This document shows, one piece after another, positions 1-8,119 of a stretch of 37,025 nt of DNA. Location of the stretch: NCBI GenBank assembly GCA_025980335.1, contig JAICXO010000008.1, forward strand, positions 1 to 37,025. The letters are read 5' to 3'. A program made the position numbers and the translations under genes. This DNA comes from Sphingomonas sp. (GTDB lineage Bacteria; Pseudomonadota; Alphaproteobacteria; Sphingomonadales; Sphingomonadaceae). Positions within the stretch are counted from its first letter, which is position 1. Each line of letters begins with the position of its first letter. The notes under the pieces are model-generated. The model saw only the letters and a program-made list of their open reading frames with translations, made no database searches and was not told where the DNA came from.

Positions 1-1077
1 GCGGCGGAACTCGCCATCGAGCGGCTTGAACTCGTCGTAGGCCTGCCGCGCGCGATCTTCCTTCGATGCGTCCGAATAGACGAATGCGCGCCACAGCACG
101 ACGCCGTGATGCGGCGCGAGCGCGTCCGCGAGCATGTTCGCTCCATCGGCATGCGTGCGGCCATAGGTTTGCGGTCCCGGTTGCCCTTCCGCATTCGCCT
201 TCACCAGAAAGCCGCCGAAATCGGGGATCAGCCGGTAGATCTCGTCCGCCTTTGCGCGCCACCACGCGCGCACGCCCGGGTCGAGCGGGTCGGCCGTGGA
301 GAGGCCGCCGATCTCTTTGGGTGCGGAGAAGCGCGCCGAGAGATAGACGCGGATTCCGTAGGGCCGCCATGCATCGGCGATTGCCGCGACCTTGGTCAGA
401 TATTCGGGCGTCAGGATTCGCGCATCGGCGTTGACGTTGTTGAGCACCGCGCCATTGATTCCGACGGACGCGTTCGCTCGCGCATAGTCGATCAGCCGCC
501 GATCGATCGCCGGGAGCTCGTTCCAGTTCCACAGCGAACGCCCGGCATAGCCGCGCTCGATCGTGCGATCGAGATTGTCCCAATGGTCGAGCATCCGGAT
601 CGGAACCGCGGGAGAGTCGCACAAGTCGAGATGCGGCGGGAGCGAGCGGGTCTGCATCAGCCGGAGCAAGGCGAACGCGCCGTAGAGCACGCCGATGTCG
701 CGGTTCGCCTCGATCAGGGTGACGGCATGGCCGCCCGCCCGGGCGCTCCGGAGGCAATAGCCCTCGTCGCCTGCTCCTTTAAGCGGCGAGCGAGCCATGG
801 CGAGAATGATCGTCCCGTCGCGGAGCCCGCTTCCGGGTTTCCCGCCGAGCATGCCGGTGACCCCGCGTTGTAGTTCCCTCGCCGCCGCGTCGAGCGTCGC
901 CGAGCGTGCGCCTTCGACGATCGCGCTCGCTCGCGGAGCGTATGCAGCGCGCCACTGCGGCTCGACCGGGCGGTAGCGCAGCCAGAGGTCATAGCCGTCC
1001 TCCGCGGCTGCGGCGCTGCCAGCTGCGAAGACCAGCATCGCCGCAAACAGCAGCCGCAGAGGAGTCGTTGACAACAT
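1..1077 (-). CDS. aguA: GH67 alpha-glucuronidase, partial (C-terminal half off the window)
   Basis: The enzyme removes 4-O-methyl-glucuronic acid from the ends of xylo-oligosaccharides. I translated the minus strand from an ATG at 1077. The 359 visible codons stay open to base 1, so about half of a usual GH67 protein (about 700 residues) is present. Residues 1-20 form a Sec-type signal peptide ending in an Ala-rich stretch, so the product should be exported. Diagnostic GH67 strings are NNVNADARILTPEYL, GGFLVKANAEGQPGP and LWRAFVY. E297 in KANAEGQ is at the place of the family's general acid; the other catalytic carboxylates lie beyond the edge. The gene diverges from the GH10 xylanase gene, with only 42 bases and a LacI-type palindrome between their starts. 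The family is near certain; the start is likely but has only a weak ribosome-binding site. Confidence 0.93.
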   Translation of the reverse strand, partial: MLSTTPLRLLFAAMLVFAAGSAAAAEDGYDLWLRYRPVEPQWRAAYAPRASAIVEGARSATLDAAARELQRGVTGMLGGKPGSGLRDGTIILAMARSPLKGAGDEGYCLRSARAGGHAVTLIEANRDIGVLYGAFALLRLMQTRSLPPHLDLCDSPAVPIRMLDHWDNLDRTIERGYAGRSLWNWNELPAIDRRLIDYARANASVGINGAVLNNVNADARILTPEYLTKVAAIADAWRPYGIRVYLSARFSAPKEIGGLSTADPLDPGVRAWWRAKADEIYRLIPDFGGFLVKANAEGQPGPQTYGRTHADGANMLADALAPHHGVVLWRAFVYSDASKEDRARQAYDEFKPLDGEFRR

Positions 1078-1094
1078 CGGCGTGAGCCTAGCAT
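1068..1094 (+). promoter_or_regulatory. possible sigma70-type promoter for the GH10 operon
   Basis: A perfect TTGACA lies at 1068-1073 and TAGCAT at 1089-1094, 15 bases apart and just left of the palindromic operator. The -35 would lie across the aguA start codon region on the other strand. The spacing is short of the ideal 17, and promoter consensus in this group is loose, so this is a suggestion only. Confidence 0.3.
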
Positions 1095-1108
1095 TGGTAG
1101 CGCTACCA
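1095..1108. promoter_or_regulatory. LacI-family operator palindrome, site 1 (aguA / GH10)
   Basis: TGGTAGCGCTACCA is a perfect 14-base palindrome with a central CG, the usual form of LacI/GalR operators. It sits 17 bases before the aguA start and 11 bases before the xylanase start, so one bound dimer could block both genes. The identical core recurs at 27075-27088. Confidence 0.8.
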
Positions 1109-1119
1109 TAGGAGGGGTG

Positions 1120-2259
1120 ATGAAGCTCACACGGCGCCAGGCGCTCGCCGGCGGAGCGGCGATGCTGGCGAGCAGTGCGCTCGCGCGCCCGGTGGCGCCG
1201 GCGTCACTTGACGCGATCGCCGGCGAGGGCGGAAGGCGCTTCGGCTCGGCAGTTGCGTGGGCACCCCCCGGACTGGACGCGGGAAGCTTCACCAACCCGC
1301 GCTACGCGGCGCTTCTCGAAGCGGAATGCGCGCTGTTGGTGCCCGAAAACCAGCTCAAATGGCAGTGGGTCCGACGCGCTCCGGACTCGTTCGACTTCCG
1401 CGCGTTCGACGCAATCGCCGATTACGCGACCGGCCGCGGGTTCAAGCTGCGCGGGCACACGCTCTTCTGGACGCCGACCAAATGGTATCCGAAATGGCTC
1501 GCCGAAATGCGCTTCGGCTCGGCGGCCGAAGCCGAACGGCTGCTAACGAATCATGTGCGGACGGTCTGCAGCCGCTACGGCGACCGGATCTATTCGTACG
1601 ACGTGGTCAACGAGGCGGTGCAACCCGAAACGGGCAAGCTCCGCGACACCAACGTCACTCGTGCGCTCGGCGGAGAGGCGCTACTCGACCTCATGTTCCA
1701 CACCGCGCGCGAGGCCGCTCCGCATGCGCAGCTCGTCTACAACGACTATATGAGCTGGGAGCGCACGCACGACGACAAAAGGCACATCAAGGGCGTGCTC
1801 AAGCTGCTCGAAGGCTTGAGGAGGCGCGGCACGCCTGTCGACGCGCTCGGCGTCCAGTCGCACATCCGTCTGCTTGAGAAGGCGCCAGTGGCGGAGATCG
1901 TTCGCCAATCCGAGAAGCCGTGGCGGCGCTTCCTCGATGAGGTGGTCGGCATGGGGTACCAGCTCGTGATCACCGAGTTCGACGTGAACGACCATGAGGC
2001 GCCGACCGCCATCCTCGCGCGCGACCGGATGGTGGCGGACTACGGCAAAGCCTACCTTGATGTCATGCTCGGATATCCGCAACTTCAGGACGTGCTGTGC
2101 TGGGGCATGTGCGACCGCTACAGCTGGCTCGACGGGTTCGACCCGCGCGCCGACGAGACGCTCAAGCGCGGCACGCCCTATGATGCGAACTTCGCGCCCA
2201 AGCCGCTGCGAACCGCGATGGCCGCGGATTTTGCGCAAGCGGGGTCGCGGCATGTTTAG
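1120..2259 (+). CDS. GH10 endo-1,4-beta-xylanase, Tat-type signal
   Basis: This retaining enzyme cuts the xylan backbone outside the cytoplasm. The 379-residue protein opens with a twin-arginine motif (TRRQAL), a hydrophobic stretch and ALA, which suggests Tat export. The GH10 landmarks follow in order: ENQLKW, RGHTLFW, the acid/base E165 in VVNEA, ALGVQSH, and the nucleophile E286 in VITEFD. I chose the ATG at 1120 rather than the GTG directly before it because AGGAGGGG at 1109-1117 gives better spacing to it; the difference is one residue. The stop overlaps the next gene's start by eight bases, so it is the first gene of a coupled operon. The small single-domain build shows no carbohydrate-binding module. 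Confidence 0.95.
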   Translation: MKLTRRQALAGGAAMLASSALARPVAPASLDAIAGEGGRRFGSAVAWAPPGLDAGSFTNPRYAALLEAECALLVPENQLKWQWVRRAPDSFDFRAFDAIADYATGRGFKLRGHTLFWTPTKWYPKWLAEMRFGSAAEAERLLTNHVRTVCSRYGDRIYSYDVVNEAVQPETGKLRDTNVTRALGGEALLDLMFHTAREAAPHAQLVYNDYMSWERTHDDKRHIKGVLKLLEGLRRRGTPVDALGVQSHIRLLEKAPVAEIVRQSEKPWRRFLDEVVGMGYQLVITEFDVNDHEAPTAILARDRMVADYGKAYLDVMLGYPQLQDVLCWGMCDRYSWLDGFDPRADETLKRGTPYDANFAPKPLRTAMAADFAQAGSRHV

Positions 2260-3922
2260 ATGGGTCCTCGCGTTCGTTTTGCTCGTTGCGGCGCCGATGA
2301 CGGTATTCGCGAAGCAGGGGCCGGCCGAGTTCGACTGGTTCGAATATAGCGGCGACGACGGACTGCCGAAGGCGACGTCCGGCGAATATGCGAACCCGAT
2401 CCTCCAAGGCTTCTACCCGGACCCGAGCATCGTCCGCGCCGGACGCGACTATTATCTCGTCAATTCGACCTTCGCCTGGTTCCCGGGCATGCCGATCTTC
2501 CATAGCCGGGACCTCGTTCACTGGACCCAGATCGGCAATGCGATCGACCGGTCGAGCCAGCTCAAGTTCGACAAGCTCAACATGTGGCAAGGGCTCTACG
2601 CGCCGGACATCAGCTGGCACGACGGCACCTTCTACATCCTCAACACCTGCGTCGGGTGCGGCGGCAATTTCGTGATCACTGCCAAGAAGCCGCACGGGCC
2701 CTGGTCCGATCCGGTGTTTTTGCCGGGGGTCGAGGGAATCGACACGTCGCTGTTCTTCGACGACGACGGCAGCGCCTGGATCGTGCACAACGGGCCGCCG
2801 CCCGAAAAGCCGCGGTACGAGGGGCATACCGCGATCTGGCTGCAGCACTTCGATGCGAAGGCGCTGAAAGCGGTCGGCAAACCGCAAGTGCTGGTCGATG
2901 CCGGAACCCATCCGGAGCGCAAGCCGATCTGGATCGAGGGCCCGCACATCTTCAAAAAAGATGGGCTTTACTATCTGATCGCCGCCGAAGGCGGCACCGA
3001 GGAGGGCCATTCGGAAGTCGTGTTCCGAAGCGACAAGGTGACGGGCCCTTATGTCGCGCTGGCGAGCAATCCGATCCTGACCCAGCGCGATCTTCCGAAG
3101 GATCGCGCGCGACCGATCACCTCGACTGGTCACGCGAAATTCGTCGAGACTCCCGAAGGCGACTGGTGGGCGGTGTTCCTCGGCGTTCGGCCGTACGATT
3201 CCGCGGGCGACTTCAACACGGGGCGCGAGACCTTCATGATGCCGGTCCGGTGGAAGGATGGATGGCCGCGGGTGACCGATCCCGGGCAGCGGGTTCCATG
3301 GCTTGCTCCCGCGCCGAAGCTGCCGAAGCAGGCGAAGCCGCCGGTGCCGCTGAACGGGGACTTCAGCTTCCGGGAGGATTTCGACGCGGCGAAGCTGCCG
3401 CTGTACTGGATGCAATTGCGCAACCGGCAAGGGCATTGGTGGCGTGTCCGCAATGGCGCCTTGCAGCTCAATGCGCGTGCTGTCGCCCTTGGCGACAATG
3501 GCAATCCCTCGCTGCTCGCCCGCCGTCAGCAACATCTGAACGCGACCGCCACGACGGAGCTGCGTTTCCACGCCGCGAGCGACGATGCCGAGGCGGGGCT
3601 CGCCGCATTTCAGAACGACCAATATTGGTACTTGATCGCTGTCGGCAGCGATCACAGCGAGCCCGTCGTGCGGGTCCGCCGATCGCTGAACGGTGCCGTG
3701 TCCACGCTCGCCGAAGCGCCGCTTCCAGCCATCTCTGCGGTGCAGCTGAGGATCAGTGCGCATGGACCGAGCTACGATTTCGGCTGGAGCGCGGACGGCA
3801 AGCACTGGCACAGCCTGGTGAAAGGCGCCGACGGGACGATCCTGAGCACGAAGAAGGCGGGCGGGTTCGTCGGTGCGGTGTTCGGCCTCTATGCGCACGA
3901 CGGAAGCGGAGGGGCGCAATGA
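2252..3922 (+). CDS. GH43 beta-xylosidase / alpha-L-arabinofuranosidase
   Basis: This inverting glycosidase releases xylose or arabinose from xylo-oligosaccharides. The ATG at 2252 lies inside the end of the xylanase gene and gives a 556-residue protein with a signal peptide (residues 1-20, ending VFA). The five-bladed GH43 domain fills roughly residues 45-350, with the base D57 in PDPSI, the pKa-modulating D164 in GIDTSLFF and the acid E229 in WIEGPHIF. From about residue 365 a concanavalin-like C-terminal domain follows (LYWMQLRN), as in GH43 xylosidases. Upstream in-frame sequence is only the alternative frame of the xylanase gene. Specificity between xyloside and arabinoside cannot be read from the sequence. 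It ends in a four-base ATGA overlap with the reductase gene. Confidence 0.92.
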   Translation: MFRWVLAFVLLVAAPMTVFAKQGPAEFDWFEYSGDDGLPKATSGEYANPILQGFYPDPSIVRAGRDYYLVNSTFAWFPGMPIFHSRDLVHWTQIGNAIDRSSQLKFDKLNMWQGLYAPDISWHDGTFYILNTCVGCGGNFVITAKKPHGPWSDPVFLPGVEGIDTSLFFDDDGSAWIVHNGPPPEKPRYEGHTAIWLQHFDAKALKAVGKPQVLVDAGTHPERKPIWIEGPHIFKKDGLYYLIAAEGGTEEGHSEVVFRSDKVTGPYVALASNPILTQRDLPKDRARPITSTGHAKFVETPEGDWWAVFLGVRPYDSAGDFNTGRETFMMPVRWKDGWPRVTDPGQRVPWLAPAPKLPKQAKPPVPLNGDFSFREDFDAAKLPLYWMQLRNRQGHWWRVRNGALQLNARAVALGDNGNPSLLARRQQHLNATATTELRFHAASDDAEAGLAAFQNDQYWYLIAVGSDHSEPVVRVRRSLNGAVSTLAEAPLPAISAVQLRISAHGPSYDFGWSADGKHWHSLVKGADGTILSTKKAGGFVGAVFGLYAHDGSGGAQ

Positions 3923-4968
3923 TCCCGCAGCAATATCTTCCCGACCCGAAGCGATACGACGGCCGAATGCCATACCGGCGCTGCGGCCGAAGCGGTCTCG
4001 ACCTGCCGCTGGTCTCGCTCGGGCTGTGGCAGAACTTCGGCGGCGCCGACGTCTTCGAGACCGGACGCGCGATCCTCCGCCGCGCGTTCGACCTCGGCGT
4101 CACCCACTTCGATCTCGCGAACAATTACGGGCCGCCCTACGGCTCTGCGGAGGAGAATTTCGGCCGCTGGTTCGCAGCGGACTTCCGTCCGTATCGCGAC
4201 GAGCTGATCGTCTCGACCAAGGCCGGGTACGACATGTGGCCGGGCCCGTACGGCGACGGCGGCTCGCGCAAATATCTGCTCGCGAGCCTTGACCAGAGCC
4301 TCAGGCGCATGGGCCTGGACTACGTCGACATCTTCTATTCGCACCGGGTCGACCCGACGACTCCGCTGGAGGAGACGATGGGCGCGCTCGCCCATGCGTA
4401 TCGTCAGGGCAAGGCGCTTTACGTCGGCATTTCGTCCTACTCGCCCGAGTTGACGCGGCAGGCCTACGACATCCTCAAAGGCGAGGGCGTGCCGCTGCTG
4501 ATCCACCAGCCGTCTTTTTCGATCCTGAATCGCTGGATCGAGCACAGACTGCTCGACACGCTCGCCCAGTTCGGCGTCGGCTGCATCGCTTTCTCGCCGC
4601 TCGCGCAGGGGATGCTGACGAACAAATATCTCGGCGGCATCCCCGCGGATGCGAGGGCGGCGAAGGACGGCTCCTTCTCCAGGGGGTTCCTGACGCCCGA
4701 AAACCTGCAGCACATCGGCGCCCTCGACGAGCTTGCGAAAGATCGCGGCCAGACCCTTGCACAAATGGCGATCGCCTGGGTGCTTCGCGATCCGCGTGTG
4801 ACCTCCGCGCTGATCGGTGCGCGAACCGTCGGGCAGCTCGAGGATTCGCTCGCCGCCATGCGCAACCTGCATTTCACGCCGGACGAGCTGGCCAGGATCG
4901 ACAGCATCGCGACGGATGCAGGCATCGACATCTGGAAGGTGTCGTGGTCGATCGGCGCGGCCGGATGA
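3919..4968 (+). CDS. aldo/keto reductase, YghZ (L-glyceraldehyde-3-P reductase) type
   Basis: This 349-residue NADPH-dependent reductase has no signal peptide, so it should be cytoplasmic, unlike its operon neighbours. The AKR tetrad can be seen: D65 and Y70 in FDLANNYG, K101 in STKAG and H142 in YSHRVD. The strings LGLWQNFGG and YDMWPGPYGDGGSRKY are typical of the E. coli YghZ (AKR14) group. ATGA overlaps at both ends tie it to the GH43 gene before and the deacetylase gene after. Its substrate here is unknown. An aldehyde or aldose arising from pentose breakdown is a guess from context, not from the sequence. Confidence 0.9.
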   Translation: MIPQQYLPDPKRYDGRMPYRRCGRSGLDLPLVSLGLWQNFGGADVFETGRAILRRAFDLGVTHFDLANNYGPPYGSAEENFGRWFAADFRPYRDELIVSTKAGYDMWPGPYGDGGSRKYLLASLDQSLRRMGLDYVDIFYSHRVDPTTPLEETMGALAHAYRQGKALYVGISSYSPELTRQAYDILKGEGVPLLIHQPSFSILNRWIEHRLLDTLAQFGVGCIAFSPLAQGMLTNKYLGGIPADARAAKDGSFSRGFLTPENLQHIGALDELAKDRGQTLAQMAIAWVLRDPRVTSALIGARTVGQLEDSLAAMRNLHFTPDELARIDSIATDAGIDIWKVSWSIGAAG

Positions 4969-5861
4969 ACCGGCTGCTCGCAGCAGCGGCGCTCCTCTTG
5001 TTCGGCGGCGCGGCGCATGCGAAGCAGCCCGAAATCGCGATCACGATCGACGATCTTCCGGTGCATGCGCCTTATCCGCCCGGAGTTACCCCGCTTGAGG
5101 TCAACCGGAGAATGATTGCCGCGCTGAAGGCCGCGCATGTGCCCGCGACCGCGTTCGTCAATGGGGTGAACGCGACGGACTCCGCCACGATGCAGGCCCT
5201 ACGCGACTGGCGCGCGGCGGGGTTCGTGCTCGGCAATCACAGCTGGTCGCATCCGCATCTCAGCCAATTGACGATTCGGCAATTCGAAGAGCAGCTGACC
5301 ATGGGCGAGCCGCTGTTGTCCAAGCTCGGGAGCGGCACCGACTGGCGCTGGTTCCGCTATCCGTTTCTGGACGAGGGCAAAGACGACGAGCAGCGGATCG
5401 CCGCGCGAAAGGTGCTGGCGAAGCACGGCTATCGCATCGCGGCGGTGACCATGAGCTTTTCCGACTGGGCATTCACCCCCGCTTACGCGCGCTGCATGGG
5501 AAAGGGCGACAAGGCTGCGGTCGCCAAACTCGAACGGCTGTACCTGAAAGCCGCGCGCGAAAACATCGCCGCCAGTCGCGACACCGCGCGCAAGCTTTAC
5601 GGACGCGACATTCCCTACTTGCTGCTGATGCACGTCAGCGCGATGAGCGCGCGGATGATGCCGCAGGTGATCGGACTCTACAGGAACGCCGGTTGCCGGC
5701 TCGTCTCCTTGCCCGAGGCGGAGAGCGATGCGGCCTACGCGGGCTACACCGACCTGGGCTTGCCGCCGCCGCAGTCTCCGCAACAGCTCGCCCAAAAGAA
5801 GTATGTGCAGCTGATGCGGGCGCCCGACCATTCGGCGATTCTGAATTCGATCTGCTCCTAG
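4965..5861 (+). CDS. NodB-type polysaccharide deacetylase (CE4-like), exported
   Basis: This probably metal-dependent enzyme removes acetyl groups from a polysaccharide. The 298-residue protein has a signal peptide (residues 1-19, ending AHA). The NodB motifs are present: D29-D30 in TIDDLP, the metal ligands H92 and H96 in GNHSWSH, and RYPF at 131-134. As last gene of the xylan operon it could act on acetylxylan. It also sits next to the chitin genes, so N-acetylated sugars cannot be excluded. Its start overlaps the reductase stop by four bases, and its end overlaps the end of the convergent nagA gene by four bases. Confidence 0.88.
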   Translation: MNRLLAAAALLLFGGAAHAKQPEIAITIDDLPVHAPYPPGVTPLEVNRRMIAALKAAHVPATAFVNGVNATDSATMQALRDWRAAGFVLGNHSWSHPHLSQLTIRQFEEQLTMGEPLLSKLGSGTDWRWFRYPFLDEGKDDEQRIAARKVLAKHGYRIAAVTMSFSDWAFTPAYARCMGKGDKAAVAKLERLYLKAARENIAASRDTARKLYGRDIPYLLLMHVSAMSARMMPQVIGLYRNAGCRLVSLPEAESDAAYAGYTDLGLPPPQSPQQLAQKKYVQLMRAPDHSAILNSICS

Positions 5862-6991
5862 GCGGAGCCGACTCCGTCGATCCAGCTTCCGGCGACCCGC
5901 AACTCGGCGTCTAGCAGCACGAGGTTCGCGCGATAGCCCGGGGCGATCCGGCCGAGTTCGTGATCGACACCGAGGAATGCGGCCGGGTTGGCGCTCGCCA
6001 TTGCGACGGCACCGGCGAGATCGACCGCGAGCATCGACACCGCATTGCGAACCGCGCTCGCCATGTCGAGGTCGGCCCCCGCGAGCGTTCCGTTGGCGTT
6101 GACGCATTTCCCGTCGGCGGCCGTGATCTGCTGACCGCCGAGCATGAATGCCTTGCGTCCGCCGACGCTCGGCATCGCGTCGCTGACCAGCATGAACCGG
6201 CGGAGCGGAGCCGCGCGGAGCGCGACCGCCAGGACTCGCGGATCGACGTGATGTCCGTCGACGATGATCCCGCACCAGCTCTTATCGTCGTACAGGGCCG
6301 CTCCGACGACGCCAGGCTCGCGCGCATTCATCTGCGACATGGCGTTGAACAGATGCGTGAAACCGCGAAGCCCGCTCTTCAGCGCTTCGGCGACCCGGTC
6401 GGCCGTCGCATTGGTGTGACCGGCGCAGACGATCACGCCGGCGTTCGTCAGCTGACGGATTGCCGCCGCAGGCACCTTTTCCGGCGCCAAGGTGGCGACC
6501 GTCTTGCCGCCGGTCGGCTGCGAGAGGAGCGCGATTTCGAAGTCGCTGATCGGCCGCAGCTTCGCGGCGTCGTGAATGCCCTTCTTCTCGAGATTGAGGA
6601 ACGGTCCTTCGATGTGCACCCCAAGGACGCCCGGCACGCCGGCGGCAATTGCCGAGCGCGTGGCGTCCATTGCCGCCGCGATTTTCTCCGCGTCGTCGCT
6701 GATCAGCGTCGGCAGGAAGCCCGTCGTGCCGAAGCGTCGGTGCGCGGCGCCGATCGCCGCGATCGTCTCGGCGCTCGGATCGTCGTTGAACAGCCGGTCG
6801 CCGCCGCCATTGACCTGCACGTCGATGAACCCCGGCACGAGAGTCTGTCCGCGAAGGTCGAAGCGGGGGACGTCGGCGAGTTCGCCCTCGCGGACTAGGG
6901 CCGCGATCCGTCCATCCTCGATCACCACCGCGGCGTCGGTCACGAAGCCGCCGTCCAGCAGCACCCGTCCGTTGACCAGCGCTTCGGCCAT
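5858..6991 (-). CDS. nagA: N-acetylglucosamine-6-phosphate deacetylase
   Basis: NagA turns GlcNAc-6-phosphate into glucosamine-6-phosphate and acetate in the cytoplasm. The 377-residue amidohydrolase has the family landmarks in order: FIDVQVNGGG, the metal-binding glutamate in VHIEGPF, histidines in CAGHTNA and FTHLFNAM, and the catalytic aspartate in LVSDAMPS. No signal peptide is seen. The ATG overlaps the stop of the upstream deaminase gene (TGATG), so the two are translationally coupled and supply consecutive steps. It converges on the deacetylase gene of the xylan operon with a four-base overlap and no visible terminator between them. Confidence 0.96.
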   Translation of the reverse strand: MAEALVNGRVLLDGGFVTDAAVVIEDGRIAALVREGELADVPRFDLRGQTLVPGFIDVQVNGGGDRLFNDDPSAETIAAIGAAHRRFGTTGFLPTLISDDAEKIAAAMDATRSAIAAGVPGVLGVHIEGPFLNLEKKGIHDAAKLRPISDFEIALLSQPTGGKTVATLAPEKVPAAAIRQLTNAGVIVCAGHTNATADRVAEALKSGLRGFTHLFNAMSQMNAREPGVVGAALYDDKSWCGIIVDGHHVDPRVLAVALRAAPLRRFMLVSDAMPSVGGRKAFMLGGQQITAADGKCVNANGTLAGADLDMASAVRNAVSMLAVDLAGAVAMASANPAAFLGVDHELGRIAPGYRANLVLLDAELRVAGSWIDGVGSA

Positions 6992-8037
6992 CAGTGCGTC
7001 TCCGTCACCTTGGCGAGGTGCGGCGGCCGGTCGGGATCGAGACCGCGCGCGACGGCAAGCGCATTCGCGGCGCGGTAGAACGACTGGATCTGCAAAATCG
7101 GTTCGAGCAGCGGGGGCGATAGAATGCTCGGCAGCGTGGTCGCGCCGCGCGCGTCCGAGCCGGCGAGCAAGACGCGCGCACCGCGCTCGGCCAACGCTCC
7201 CGCAGTCTCCTCGACATTGCGGCCGGTCTCGTCAGATTGACTGAACATCAGCGCCGGGAATCCCTCTCGGACGAGCGCCATCGGACCGTGGCGAAGCTCG
7301 GCGGCACTGAACGCCTCCGCGTGCAGCTGCGAGGTCTCCTTAAGCTTGAGCGCCGCTTCCTGCGCGGCTGCATAGCCGACGCCCCGGCCAAGGACGTAGA
7401 GGTCGCTCGCGGCGGTGAGCTCGCCGACGAGCGCCGACCAGTCGAGCGCCCACGCTTGCCTCAGCAGCGCGGGAAGAGCGCGCAGATCGCTTCGGAGTCC
7501 GTCATCGTCGCTCCACTCGGCAACGATCCGCGCGATCGCCGCCAGAGACGCGATGAACGATTTGGTCGCGGCAACGCTGCGCTCCTCGCCGGCGGCGAGC
7601 CCGAACGATCTGTCCGCCATCTCCGCCAGCGGAGAGTCGGTATCGTTGACCAGCGCCAGCACCCACGCGCCTGCCTCCCTGAAGCTCGACACGGTCGCGA
7701 GCAGGTCGGGGCTTCGGCCCGATTGCGAAATGGCGATGCAGACGGCCTCGTCCGCCCGCAGCGGAGACGCATAGACGGACGATACCGACGGCGCCGCCGA
7801 GGCGACGGGCACGCCGATGCGCGTCTCGATCGCATATTTGGCGTAGGTCGCGGCATGGTCGGAGCTTCCGCGGGCGCAGGTGATCACGACGCGTGGCGAG
7901 CGGCCGCGGAGCTCCGCGCCGATCCGGTCGAGCTCCGCGGCAGCACCTTCCTGGCGGGCGACGGCGTCGCCCGCTTCGGCCGCCTCGCGGAACATGCTGG
8001 TGGCGCGCGCGGCGGCCGGTTCGCTTTCGTGGGTCAT
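6991..8037 (-). CDS. nagB-II: SIS-domain glucosamine-6-phosphate deaminase (NagB-II type)
   Basis: The protein is predicted to convert glucosamine-6-phosphate to fructose-6-phosphate and ammonia, the step after NagA. It has 348 residues with two SIS sugar-isomerase domains, each about 150 residues. The first shows CARGSSDHAA and ISQSGRSPD; the second shows LGRGVGYAAAQEAALKLKE. It lacks the glutaminase domain of GlmS, which marks it as the deaminase replacement seen in proteobacterial nag loci rather than the classic NagB fold. It is first in the minus-strand pair with nagA and diverges from the PTS genes. An AgaS-like isomerase role is the main alternative, but the partner genes favour GlcNAc. 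Confidence 0.9.
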   Translation of the reverse strand: MTHESEPAAARATSMFREAAEAGDAVARQEGAAAELDRIGAELRGRSPRVVITCARGSSDHAATYAKYAIETRIGVPVASAAPSVSSVYASPLRADEAVCIAISQSGRSPDLLATVSSFREAGAWVLALVNDTDSPLAEMADRSFGLAAGEERSVAATKSFIASLAAIARIVAEWSDDDGLRSDLRALPALLRQAWALDWSALVGELTAASDLYVLGRGVGYAAAQEAALKLKETSQLHAEAFSAAELRHGPMALVREGFPALMFSQSDETGRNVEETAGALAERGARVLLAGSDARGATTLPSILSPPLLEPILQIQSFYRAANALAVARGLDPDRPPHLAKVTETH

Positions 8038-8119
8038 TGCTATTGACGCACGCTAACGATGTGCCGGATGCTCGCACAATGACAAAATTGCGAGGGTGCT
8101 CCGCCGTGAGCTCCAGCCG

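Noticed and set aside
2162-3973. 603-codon minus-strand ORF opposite the GH43 gene
   Set aside because: It is the GC-rich antisense shadow of a clearly recognisable glycosidase. Its Arg/Asp/Glu-rich translation matches no family I know.
8043-8058. TTGACGCACGCTAACG in the deaminase/nagF gap as a sixth operator or promoter
   Set aside because: Only the right half (CGCTAACG) fits the LacI-type sites, and the left half does not mirror it. A -35-like TTGACG has no good -10 partner.
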